A stretch of 64,000 bases of DNA from Muribaculaceae bacterium (GTDB lineage: Bacteria > Bacteroidota > Bacteroidia > Bacteroidales > Muribaculaceae): NCBI GenBank assembly GCA_022510385.1, contig JAFLTQ010000005.1, positions 1 through 64,000 on the forward strand, in the 5' to 3' direction. The translations under genes were made by a program, and so were the position numbers. Within the stretch, counting starts at the first letter, position 1, and every line of letters starts with the position of its first letter. The notes under the pieces were generated by a model that saw only the letters and a list, made by a program, of their open reading frames with translations, ran no database searches and had not been told where the DNA came from. This document shows positions 28,919 through 38,600 of this stretch, in pieces.

Positions 28919-31621
28919 TTATTGAATCCGGATCTTCTTTGTGGTTGTTCCATTTCCTGAGTCCACACTAATTAAATAGATACCCGGTTGAAGATTAAAT
29001 TCTGTTTTGAAATCGACTATGGAACCATTCTCAAAAACCTTCTTCATCAGGCAAGTTCCCGAGATGTTATACACCGTTATTGCAGTCTGAATACTTCCAT
29101 CCGGTGAATCAGTGATCCATTCCACCCCAGCCATATCATAATCATTACCCGGTGACCTTGAATTACCGCCCATGAATCCGGACGCATCAAAATCTTCGTT
29201 AACCTCGCCGTCAAGATAGCGAAGACCACTGCTCACTATGCTTCCGTCGTCATAATTCCATAGGGCATAAACCCAGAAACGGTTGGAATTATCATTATAT
29301 AGACTCGGATATGTAGATAAATATCTTAAACTTGTCGAGCTTATTTCATGATCGATCCCGTTGGCATCCGTGTAACCATACACATTTATATAATTCTGGG
29401 ATGTAAGGGTGCTGTCAGGCACATTGTCATACATTACTATGAAAGTGCAGGAGGTCCCATTGCCCTTTTTCAACATCCGTGATGGAGTCTGAGGCCGACG
29501 GTAAACATATACCGGATTGGCGAAGAGCCTTGCAGATGCCCATTCCGATCCATTGGGTGCATAATTTATTATCGACACATCAAACTCATTGGTGTATATC
29601 TCCCGGGAATAACCATCCGGCATGGTTGCATAAGTAGTGAGGTCGGGTGAATCTCCTATATCATTCCCATTGGATTTCCAGATGTAGACCCAGGAATTTT
29701 CATATCCTCCGGAAGCTTTTGTCACACTAAGATTCAAGAGATTATTCTCTCTGATTTTTAACATATCTCCCATATAATAAGCCCCTTCTCCCGTTATTCT
29801 GATAGCTGACTGATCGGGGATTACCACATTCGGGCCGGTAGGATTTTCAGGGGTGTCAGGTATTTCAGGAATGTCAGGTATTTCAGATTCAATTTCTTCC
29901 GGATCAAATATCACCTCCGGCAGATCTTCGGTAGCTTCAAAAACGACTATTGGCTGCTCATCTGTCAGAACAAATGTGCCACAGGGAGCTTTGGCTCCCA
30001 AAGCTGAGAAATAGTAGGTCTGACCTTCCTCAACCTTAAACGTCAAGAACCCGGTATTTTCCATCATTGAAAGATCAAATTTATCATCGTCAGTAGAGAG
30101 ACCTCCAACTACAAGAGGGAATTGAGGTTTTACCTGGTTAGGCTCATACCCTCCGGCCTCTACGAAATATTTAGCAGCATCAGGAGCTGTGAAATTAATT
30201 GAGCCATCTGAATTAGAAGGGAGAGAGTAGAAAATCTTTACAACTTTACTCTCTGAATCACCCCCTGCCCAACCCAAGGTATAAGCCATAGGCATTTTTG
30301 TATCGGAACATACTATATACTGTTTCCTAATATTCAATTTTGTGAATACGGTTAGCCAACCCCCTCTATTTGGAGTAATCTTAAATACGGCACCTGCCGT
30401 CGGGATTCCATCTGCATAGCTTATGAATGAAGGATTGTTGGTGCCTACCACGCCGTATGAGAGCCTCACTTCTATATCATCTACTTTCACATTGTTATAA
30501 CTCCCGGATGGTCTCATTATCCCCCACATATCATCGTAGGCTGTAGCAATATTACCCGCTTGGCTTTTAGCAAATACTGTACCCCCTTTAATCGCTATTT
30601 TTTCTCCACTCACTAATCCAACAGCTTCAAGAGATTCTGCAGTAGCCTCACATAAAATGGAAGAGTCGGAATAATCCGGAATTTCCGGAGTTTCAGGGTT
30701 ATCAGGATTTTCAGGAATGCTCGGCGCTTCAGATTTAATATCTTCCGGATCAAATATCACCTCCGGCAGATCTTCGGTAGCTTCAAAAACAACTATTGGC
30801 TGCTCATCTGTCAGAATAAATGTGCCACAGGGTGCTTTGGCTCCCAAAGCTGAGAAATAATAGGTATTACCTTTCACAACATTGAAAGTCAAGAAACCTG
30901 TATTATTTGAACTGTTGGATGGTGATACTTCTTCTTCGAACAAACCGGAAGCCATCCAGGGGACCCGAGGTCTAACCTGTTCAGGGCTATCTCCCGCGCC
31001 ATCTACGAAGTAACGGGATGCATCGGGAGCATTGAAGTTGATAGAATAGGTTTTGGGATCAAACGGAAGAGTATAATGAATCTTGATAGGTCCTAACTCA
31101 GGATCAAGGTCAAAGTAACCTAATGTATACGACAGCGGGGTATTACGTCCTTCGAATACAACATAGGCTTTGTTAGGATTCATTTTGGTGAACAGTGTCA
31201 GCCATCCGTCTTTACTTGGAGTAATCTTAAATACGGCACCTGCCGTCGGGCAACCCTCCTCGTAGGTTACGAATACAGGATTGGTGCTTCCCGAAGCCCC
31301 GTATGAAAGATTCACTTCAACATCACCAACCATTACATTTCTATATGAACCTGAAGGGGCAATAATTCTCCAATTATCATGGTAAGCGGTAGCAATGCTA
31401 CCGGCCTCTCCTTCTGCCAGGATCGTACCTTCCTTTATTTCAGTAAAATCAGCCGACAAGCCTGCAGCTTCAAGAGATTCTTCAGTAGCCTCACACACTA
31501 AACCTCCCGTTGTAGCTCGAGTCTTCACATCTCTCATTACGACATTCTGAGCCTCATTTGTAAAGGTAGAGACACTGAGTATGACCGCCAACAATGCTTT
31601 ATATGTATATCTATTCCTCAT
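28919..31621 (-). CDS. secreted protein with duplicated 260-residue domain and type IX-like C-terminal sorting domain
   Basis: I do not recognise the main domains of this 900-residue protein. After a signal peptide (about 1-24) two copies of one domain occupy residues 41-301 and 322-583. Both contain ATAESLEA-type starts, PSGSYxNV, AVFKITP..GWLTxFTK and an almost identical end (YYFSALGAKAPCGTF.LTDEQPIVVFEATEDLPEVIFDPE). Proline-rich linkers (PENPDNPETPEIPD) follow each copy. A third region (about 600-820) describes IRITGEGAYYMGD and a beta-rich fold. The final 75 residues end LQPGIYLISVDSGNGTTTKKIRIQ, a type IX secretion sorting domain pattern. A surface or extracellular adhesin-like role is a guess. 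Confidence 0.82.
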   Translation of the reverse strand: MRNRYTYKALLAVILSVSTFTNEAQNVVMRDVKTRATTGGLVCEATEESLEAAGLSADFTEIKEGTILAEGEAGSIATAYHDNWRIIAPSGSYRNVMVGDVEVNLSYGASGSTNPVFVTYEEGCPTAGAVFKITPSKDGWLTLFTKMNPNKAYVVFEGRNTPLSYTLGYFDLDPELGPIKIHYTLPFDPKTYSINFNAPDASRYFVDGAGDSPEQVRPRVPWMASGLFEEEVSPSNSSNNTGFLTFNVVKGNTYYFSALGAKAPCGTFILTDEQPIVVFEATEDLPEVIFDPEDIKSEAPSIPENPDNPETPEIPDYSDSSILCEATAESLEAVGLVSGEKIAIKGGTVFAKSQAGNIATAYDDMWGIMRPSGSYNNVKVDDIEVRLSYGVVGTNNPSFISYADGIPTAGAVFKITPNRGGWLTVFTKLNIRKQYIVCSDTKMPMAYTLGWAGGDSESKVVKIFYSLPSNSDGSINFTAPDAAKYFVEAGGYEPNQVKPQFPLVVGGLSTDDDKFDLSMMENTGFLTFKVEEGQTYYFSALGAKAPCGTFVLTDEQPIVVFEATEDLPEVIFDPEEIESEIPDIPEIPDTPENPTGPNVVIPDQSAIRITGEGAYYMGDMLKIRENNLLNLSVTKASGGYENSWVYIWKSNGNDIGDSPDLTTYATMPDGYSREIYTNEFDVSIINYAPNGSEWASARLFANPVYVYRRPQTPSRMLKKGNGTSCTFIVMYDNVPDSTLTSQNYINVYGYTDANGIDHEISSTSLRYLSTYPSLYNDNSNRFWVYALWNYDDGSIVSSGLRYLDGEVNEDFDASGFMGGNSRSPGNDYDMAGVEWITDSPDGSIQTAITVYNISGTCLMKKVFENGSIVDFKTEFNLQPGIYLISVDSGNGTTTKKIRIQ

Positions 31622-31670
31622 AAGGTTATAAAAATCAATTAATAATCACTTATATCTCCCAAACTATTTC

Positions 31671-32792
31671 TCAGAACCTGAAATTCAGCCCAACCCTTAA
31701 AGACAATTGATTTAACTTGGATTCCTTCATAGAAGATGTCCAGGATCTGACACTTTGTCCACTTGAAACCTCATAGTAAACCGGTGCTGAATTCATAGTA
31801 AAAGGATAACCCTCTTGATCGTATTCATAAATATCGGTCAGCCCCATATTATATCTTGCCGAAACATCAATCGACAAAGGTCCGTAAACATAGAATTCTA
31901 ATCCTACTCCTGCAAACAGGGAAGCATATAATGACTTTGTCAATGGAGCCTCATAATTTGAGTCAGCGAGATTACTTTCTCCAAAACCATTCATATATGG
32001 GGCATTTATCATTAAGTCACCATATTGGGGATATATTCCATAACTATAAGAAATACCTTCTACTCTTGAAAGCTTTGATGAAATTTTGAAATTTAAATTG
32101 ACTCCGGCGTCAACGTGAATTCCTATCCATTTCACAAACTTATAGCCGGCCGAAAGGTAGACAGGCACCGTTAAATAACCGATGTCAGCCTTCTGTTGCA
32201 TAGGAGAAAGTTCATAATATCTCTCATAACTCTCCCCATCAATATCTGCCGAGGGAGGAGCCGCATAGGAATAAAATGTTTCGCCCCATTTATCTATGGT
32301 AGTCGACATCGGACTATAAGCTACTCCCGCACTAAGGTCGAGTGACCATCCTTGTTTCCTAAGAAAAGAATAACCGAAGTCAACTCCAAATCTTGATATG
32401 GAACCTGTGACGTCTATATCTCCGAAACTTGGAGTGTTTGCCACGAAGTTATTGACCAAACCAAACTCTCCAAACGGCTTTATGGAAAATCCTATACCTT
32501 TTTCCTTCCCTAAATAGATGGTAAGGTGAGATGATTTAACCTTTACACTCTTTGTGGTGTAACCTATCGACGATATCTGTAAAGTTGTTCCCTCCTCTAC
32601 GTTCAGTATAAACTGTCCGTCAACATCGGTTGTGGTCGAAGTCTGTGAATTCTTATCCTTAATAATCGCTCCCACAATCACTTGTTTCGTAGAACTGCTA
32701 TATACCACACCTTGCACTGTCAGCATGGGTTTACCCATAGCAGTCAAAGCGTACAACATTGTTAGCGTTATAATAAATGAAAACCTTTTCAT
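31671..32792 (-). CDS. outer-membrane beta-barrel protein with carboxypeptidase-like regulatory domain
   Basis: A 373-residue protein with a signal peptide (about 1-20). It has a CarboxypepD-reg-like domain (about 23-95: VQGVVYSSSTKQVIVGAIIKD...TTTDVDGQFILNV) and then alternating aromatic strands ending in LSLRVGLNFRF, an outer-membrane barrel of the PorT/OmpW-like size class. It has no TonB plug. The gene leads the following 900-residue surface protein by 50 bases and the two are probably co-transcribed, which hints at a surface anchoring or export link. Function unknown. Confidence 0.82.
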   Translation of the reverse strand: MKRFSFIITLTMLYALTAMGKPMLTVQGVVYSSSTKQVIVGAIIKDKNSQTSTTTDVDGQFILNVEEGTTLQISSIGYTTKSVKVKSSHLTIYLGKEKGIGFSIKPFGEFGLVNNFVANTPSFGDIDVTGSISRFGVDFGYSFLRKQGWSLDLSAGVAYSPMSTTIDKWGETFYSYAAPPSADIDGESYERYYELSPMQQKADIGYLTVPVYLSAGYKFVKWIGIHVDAGVNLNFKISSKLSRVEGISYSYGIYPQYGDLMINAPYMNGFGESNLADSNYEAPLTKSLYASLFAGVGLEFYVYGPLSIDVSARYNMGLTDIYEYDQEGYPFTMNSAPVYYEVSSGQSVRSWTSSMKESKLNQLSLRVGLNFRF

Positions 32793-32863
32793 CGATTGGT
32801 TATGTTGGTTTTAAAATCAATGTAAAATTAAAAAATATTATATGATTATCGGCAAAATAATCC

Positions 32864-32871
32864 CAAATTTA
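32864..32871 (-). promoter_or_regulatory. -7 box before the barrel protein gene
   Basis: Minus-strand TAAATTTG, about 72 bases before the ATG, fits the -7 consensus. No good -33 is seen. Confidence 0.4.
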
Positions 32872-32936
32872 ATATCTCCGGGATGACTTCTATAATAGTC
32901 TTTTATCCCACTCTGATAAACCTTGCGAGAATTTAA

Positions 32937-33908
32937 TCAATTGAAAACAACAATCTGGATAACGATGTATGCCATATAACAGGCAAGAAGCAGACCCCCT
33001 TCCCACCGATATATGACCTTGTCGCCAAACCGGCGTCCGAAAATCCAGAATAAGATAGAAGCGCCGGTCATCACTAAGAGATCATAAATCCCGATTCCCC
33101 CGAAGGGAAGGGGACAGATCGTACCGGTGATTCCAAGCACCATGAATATATTGAAAATATTGCTACCTATTACATTCCCTACCGCTATTCCTGTCTTTCC
33201 TTTTATTGCAGAAATTATGGATGTGGCTAACTCCGGTAAAGAGCTACCCGCAGCAACAATTGTCAGACCGATAAGAGCTTCACTCATTCCAAGTGATGAA
33301 GCTATCCCTGACGCTCCATTCACAAATCTGTCTCCTCCAAAAACCAAAGCTCCAAGACCTAAAATCACCAAGCCTATAGCCTTCCATATATTCATGACCG
33401 GTTTTACGGATGCCTGTTGTGCCGACGGATCTTCCGGGGAGGCACTCTTGGCTTGTGAAAAGGTATATTTCATGAAAATGAGGAAAAACAAAAAGAGGAG
33501 TATTCCTTCCGGGCGAATAATCTCTGCCGGACCTGTGACTCCAAGAATAGGGCCGCATCCTATCGCCAGTAGTGCCACCGATGATAATATCACTAAAGGA
33601 ATCTGAGTATTGAGAACCGATGGCTCAATTTTAATCGGATGAATCAAAGCCACAATTCCAATTATCACCAAGATGTTGAAGATATTACTACCTACCACGT
33701 TACCGATAGCGAGGGGCGCACTCCCTTTCAAAGCGGAAATAATTCCGATGGAAAGCTCCGGCGTTGATGTGCCGAAGGCCACTACCGTTAGTCCTATGAT
33801 AAGATCACTAACTCCCCATCTTTTGGCCATTGCAGAGGCTCCGTCGGTAAGCCAATCGGCTCCTCCCAATATCAGCAACAACCCCAATATCAGCCATACA
33901 ACATCCAT
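32937..33908 (-). CDS. calcium/sodium antiporter, CaCA family (YrbG type)
   Basis: The 323-residue protein has about ten membrane helices and the two alpha-repeats that form the ion site: AFGTSTPELSIGIISAL...GNVVGSNIFNI (about 46-80) and AAGSSLPELATSIISAI...GNVIGSNIFNI (about 216-252). A short charged loop (about 150-168) separates the halves. Members exchange Na+ or H+ for Ca2+ at the inner membrane. It stands as a single gene. Confidence 0.94.
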   Translation of the reverse strand: MDVVWLILGLLLILGGADWLTDGASAMAKRWGVSDLIIGLTVVAFGTSTPELSIGIISALKGSAPLAIGNVVGSNIFNILVIIGIVALIHPIKIEPSVLNTQIPLVILSSVALLAIGCGPILGVTGPAEIIRPEGILLFLFFLIFMKYTFSQAKSASPEDPSAQQASVKPVMNIWKAIGLVILGLGALVFGGDRFVNGASGIASSLGMSEALIGLTIVAAGSSLPELATSIISAIKGKTGIAVGNVIGSNIFNIFMVLGITGTICPLPFGGIGIYDLLVMTGASILFWIFGRRFGDKVIYRWEGGLLLACYMAYIVIQIVVFN

Positions 33909-34012
33909 AAATCAATCCTCTTTTTTCGAGATTTATTTATTCTTTTTCAGCCATTACTTGAGCATCGGCTCCGAAATAACATATTCTCTATTCTCAATAT
34001 CAATAAACTTTT

Positions 34013-35185
34013 TTAATAGAGGAACCCAAACATCCATAACGGGATATCTTTACCCACAGCATATTCAATATTATCTTTTACAACATAGCCATTCTTAACT
34101 CCTCCCAATTGATGCTTCCCTTTTGTCTTTCCTCCTATTTCAAAAGTATACTCTTCAATTTCAAAATCAGAAATATCTGAGCCCAATACTTCAAACTTTT
34201 CCTTAGTCCAACATAAAAAAACAGATTCCCTTAGATTTCCCTTGTTTACATCTGCGTCACCAAGAACATAGGCAATATTGGGATTATGGAGATAGAGCTT
34301 ATCTGCCTTTCGTAAAACCGCATCTCCATTTGCCTTCGTTCTCAAGAGAGTCAACAATTCAGCTTTTTCAAGATATTCAAGATATCTGGCAACTATCTCC
34401 CTGTCTATTTCAAGATTTTTTGCCAGCTCGGAATAATTGACTTTAACCGGAACGCTCTTGGATATGAAATACATCAATTTTTTTAGTTTCTGAGTAGCAG
34501 CAACTGTCATTCCGGCAAAAGTGGGAATATCATTTTCTATCGTATTATTTATTATCTGACGCAACAATGTATAAAATTCTAATTCTTTAAAGAAAGGATA
34601 ACAACCTTGCTTCATATATTGATCAAAATACTTTAAGGGTCGTTCTTCTCCATAAGGAAAATCAACTTTCCCCAAAAGAATCTCTTCTAAGGATGAGGCT
34701 TTCAGATCCCAGTTGTTATTGAGATTTAGGAATTCGCGAAATGACCATTCAGGGAGATGATATTCAATCACTCTTCTGCTTAAATCCGCTCCCCCTTTCT
34801 TTAAAGCAAGGAGTGAACTCCCGGAATAGACCACCTTCAAATTAGGCAAAAGATCATAAATCATTTTTATCTCCCGGTTCCAATCTTTGTATTTATGAAT
34901 CTCGTCAATATACAACTCCTTTCCACCGTGGGCATAGAATTCTTTTGCCAGTTCCAAAAGTGTATGGCCTCCAAAATATATATCGTCGGCCTGTACATAT
35001 AAAGTGTTGGTAATATCGCCTTTCTTTTTTATATGCTGTAGGATCATTGTGGATTTTCCAACACCTCTTTGGCCTAAAATGCCAAGGATTCTTACATTCC
35101 AATTAATCTCTTTATGTTTTTCTCTAAAAAAATTCATTGGAGTGTTTTCCAGCATTATTCTATATTGGGCAATCAGTTCCTCCAT
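34013..35185 (-). CDS. AAA family ATPase with DUF4143-type C-terminal region (copy 1)
   Basis: The 390-residue protein has Walker A GQRGVGKST (about 36-44), Walker B ELYIDEIHKY, sensor VVYSGSSLLAL, the SFREFLNL motif and a winged-helix/nuclease-like C-terminal region typical of the widespread AAA_14-DUF4143 proteins. Their cellular function is not established; they are common, strain-variable genes in Bacteroidota. A second member lies at 44826-45947, different in sequence but with similar promoter architecture. Here a perfect palindrome lies just upstream of the -7 box. Confidence 0.88.
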   Translation of the reverse strand: MEELIAQYRIMLENTPMNFFREKHKEINWNVRILGILGQRGVGKSTMILQHIKKKGDITNTLYVQADDIYFGGHTLLELAKEFYAHGGKELYIDEIHKYKDWNREIKMIYDLLPNLKVVYSGSSLLALKKGGADLSRRVIEYHLPEWSFREFLNLNNNWDLKASSLEEILLGKVDFPYGEERPLKYFDQYMKQGCYPFFKELEFYTLLRQIINNTIENDIPTFAGMTVAATQKLKKLMYFISKSVPVKVNYSELAKNLEIDREIVARYLEYLEKAELLTLLRTKANGDAVLRKADKLYLHNPNIAYVLGDADVNKGNLRESVFLCWTKEKFEVLGSDISDFEIEEYTFEIGGKTKGKHQLGGVKNGYVVKDNIEYAVGKDIPLWMFGFLY

Positions 35186-35213
35186 CTTTCTAACCTATGC
35201 AATAATTTTACCG

Positions 35214-35250
35214 CAAATATAATGAAAAATTGCGGCAATCTTGCCGCAAT
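35214..35250 (-). promoter_or_regulatory. promoter with palindromic operator before ATPase copy 1
   Basis: Minus-strand TATATTTG (35221-35214) is a -7 box 28 bases before the ATG. Directly upstream is a perfect inverted repeat, ATTGCGGCAA/TTGCCGCAAT (35229-35250, two-base centre), covering the usual -33 position. The sequence CCGCAA recurs inside the -7 box region (35211-35216). This looks like a repressor site. Confidence 0.55.
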
Positions 35251-35278
35251 CCTAAATATTTTCTTGTATCGTAATAAA

Positions 35279-35358
35279 TATTTCCCGGTAGTAGGATAAC
35301 TATTTTCCGGTAGTAGGATAACTATTTTCCGGTAGTAGGATAACTATTTTCCGGTAGC
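35279..35358. repeat. 22-base tandem repeat, about 3.6 copies
   Basis: Units at 35279-35300, 35301-35322, 35323-35344 and a partial 35345-35358 carry the 22-base sequence starting TATTTTCCGGTAGTAGGATA. The first differs at one base. Units are contiguous without spacers. They lie upstream of the ATPase promoter, in a 448-base gap (35186-35633) that otherwise shows no coding frame. Confidence 0.9.
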
Positions 35359-35586
35359 AAAATATAGGTTTATAAAAAATCCTCCAAAATCCATTTCCAA
35401 ATCAGGATTACTTCAATTTTATAATGATAGCTGATAAATTTTATATTATCAAACATTTTAATCAAAATATGTTTGATACTACTGAATAAAAATACCTATT
35501 TATATTTACTTTAAAGAAATATAGCAATGCCATAACAAGCTTACCAATTTGATAGGGTTGAAATTTGTTTATCTTATAGTTTTGTT

Positions 35587-35622
35587 AAAAATTGTGGCAA
35601 CCCTTTTAAAGAGTCGCCACAA
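35587..35622 (-). terminator. intrinsic terminator of the collagen-like gene
   Basis: Stem TTGTGGC/GCCACAA (35592-35598, 35616-35622) with extra pairing inside the loop is followed on the minus strand by five T residues. It lies 12 bases past the stop. Confidence 0.75.
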
Positions 35623-35633
35623 CTTATATTGCC

Positions 35634-38600
35634 TTAATATCCTAATTCTTCAAAATCTACTTCTTCAATGTTTGGGAAATAACCCCATTTTGAGTTTAAA
35701 CTTGAATTTAAATTTGATGAATTATTTTTATTTCCAGTATAATTTGACAAACTTCCATTTGGAATACCTAAAAATTGTGGACAATAACCTATAGACCCAA
35801 AGACAGGAGCTCCCGAATCATCTGTTGTTGATACATTACTCTTTAATGTAGTATTCAAAGAAGGAGGATATAAAGCTTTACAATAAATGTTATTAAATGG
35901 AATTCCAATAAAAAATTCTGAATTCCAAACATTACTTCCAGCAGCTGTGCCACTCAAATATTGTGATTTAATAAAGGCCTTTAGTCCTATACTTGTAACA
36001 CTACTACCAATAACTAAATTACCAGAAAGACCAGAACAGCCATAAAAAGCATAATCTCCAATTTCTTTAATTTTATCAGGTATTATTAAATCTCCCTTTA
36101 AAGACACCATATTAAAAAAACAGTAATCCGGTATTGATGTTAGATTTTCAGGTAGAATAATACTTTCATAAGAACCATCTAAACCAGCTTTTTTATTTGT
36201 ACCGGTTGGTAAACTAGTATTATTAATTGCTGATAAATCTAAATATTTTAGTGAGGTCATACCTGCTATAAATGTATAATCATTATCATTCAAAGTACCT
36301 GATAATATCAAATGAGTAATTTGTGTTTGCTCGTCTATCAATACATTATTTAAATGATCATCTGTAGTAACATTTAAAGTTTTAACCGATGAACCATTTT
36401 GAAAAATAAGAAAACTTTCTATTTCTTCACCACAAATATCCTTTATTTTTATAGTTGCTGAACGACCATCAGAATTTATATTTTGATTAATATTGAATTT
36501 AATAATATCCTTTCTAATTGTTGCTCTAGTTTGAGGTGATACAGATAACCAACTTTGGGCTTCTAAGGGTATTTCTATGCTATAATGCTCAAAGTTAGTA
36601 GTCAATTCTAAAGTAACTTCCGTTTCATTACTATTAATAATAGTTGAAGAATTTGTGAGTTGTGCTACACCCTTTACAAAGGTTAAGGTTTCCATCAAGG
36701 TGCGATCGTTACCATCATTTACCATTACTATCAATTCATGAACTGTAGTTGGAGTCATGACGCTTGGAGTGGTAACTTTTATTGTTCCTTTTGTATCTGT
36801 GGTTTTATTAACTTTTGCTTTCAATCCATTCTTCTCATATACATTTATCTTAGTATCAGAATCTCCTCCTGTAATGTTATATTTCAAGGTATAGGTATGA
36901 CCCGGTTGAACTGTAAATTCTTCGCTATCAAATTCTATCCTGAAGGGTTTGTTCTTGGGAATACGGATTTGTTCTCCACTATCAGCTAAGGTAATAGTGA
37001 TATACTTGTCATCTTCTTCTACTTTGCTAAATATCGAATCACCATCTTTACCTGCAGCTCCCGTCTCTCCTTTTTCTCCGTCTTTACCATCAGATCCCGT
37101 TGCACCCGTGTCTCCTTTTTCTCCTTTTTCACCTCTGGCTTTTCCTAATTTCACCCAACTGTCTCCATTATTATAAGATACATACCAATACTCTTCATCA
37201 TCTCCGGGTTCTTGTGAGATTTTCAGCTTAGGAGTAATGCCATCGGCTCCCCTTTCCCCTGCAGCTCCTGTTTCTCCCTTATCTCCTTTATCTCCGGCAG
37301 CTCCGGTCTCCCCCTTGTCACCTGTGGCTCCGGTAGCGCCTTGATCTCCTTTATCTCCTTTTTCTCCGGTCAATGGTATTTTTTTACCCGATTCATCGGT
37401 CATAAATTCTCCATTGAGTGTCCAGTAAAGGATTCCGTCCGTATCCCTTTTTGCACTTATCTGTGGCGTCTTACCATCAGCACCCGCTACTCCTTGTTCT
37501 CCTTTTTCCCCTGCAGCTCCTGTTTCTCCCTTATCTCCTTTATCTCCGGGAGCGCCAGTATCTCCTTTTTCACCATCCTTTCCATCTTGACCATTATAAA
37601 TTTTAACTTCAGAACCTTTTGCAAATTTCAAAGTATAACCTGTTCGGCCATCAGGATCTGTAAAGTTTGTGCAAGACACCACATAATCTCCTGCCTCCAA
37701 TTGCGTTACAATCGTTTGAAGAGACTTAACATTACTGTTTATTGTCTCACATGTCTTCTTTAAATTCTCGAATGCATACCAAGTTGGGATTTTTATCTCT
37801 GTCCCATCTGCCAAAATGAATATCACATAATCATCACTTTCAGTAGTATTCACTGACTTGAAGAATGAATCTCCCGAATCTCCTTTTGGACCTTCGGGCC
37901 CTGCAGGTCCGGTTTCTCCTTTAGGGCCTTCCGGACCTGCTACTCCGGAATCTCCTTTTTCTCCATCCTTTCCATTAGCACCTGTCGCCCCGGTCTCTCC
38001 TTTCTCTCCGGTGGCTCTTCCAAGATATGTCCAGGTTAGGCCATTGTCGGTGGAAACATACCAATCCCCATCTTCTATCTTAAGTTTTGGAGTAATTCCA
38101 TCTTTACCTGCGGCTCCGGTTGCTCCGGTATCACCTTTATCTCCTTTATCTCCCTGAACCCCATCTTTCCCGTCTGCACCATCTTTACCATCCTTGCCGT
38201 CTGCTCCGTTTGTGCCGTCTGTACCGTTCACTCCATCCTTGCCGTCTGCTCCGTTGGTGCCGTTTGCTCCATCCTTGCCCGGTCTGCCTTCCGCCGATAC
38301 TTTCTGTCCGTTCTTATCAAGTAGCCAGTCTCCGTCAAGAGTCCAGTAATAATGCCCGTCTGAATCTTGTGCTATTCCTATTAGGGGAGTATACCCGTCA
38401 TTGCCGTCTACACCATCCTTGCCGTTGGTGCCATGATTGCCATCCAAACCATCCTTGCCGTCTGAACCATTCAATCCATCTTTCCCATGGTAGATATTAA
38501 TTGACGGACTCTGTGCGAAAGTGATGGTGTAACCTATCTCATAACCATCTTCCATCAATGACGTTACTCCCGTGATATAATCATTGTTTTGAGAGGCATT

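Noticed and set aside
35279-35358. CRISPR-like array
   Set aside because: The 22-base units are contiguous with no spacers, and no cas genes are present.
37858-38157. Proline/serine-rich plus-strand genes in the collagen region
   Set aside because: They are antisense readings of the Gly-X-Y codons, which give Pro- and Ser-rich frames automatically.
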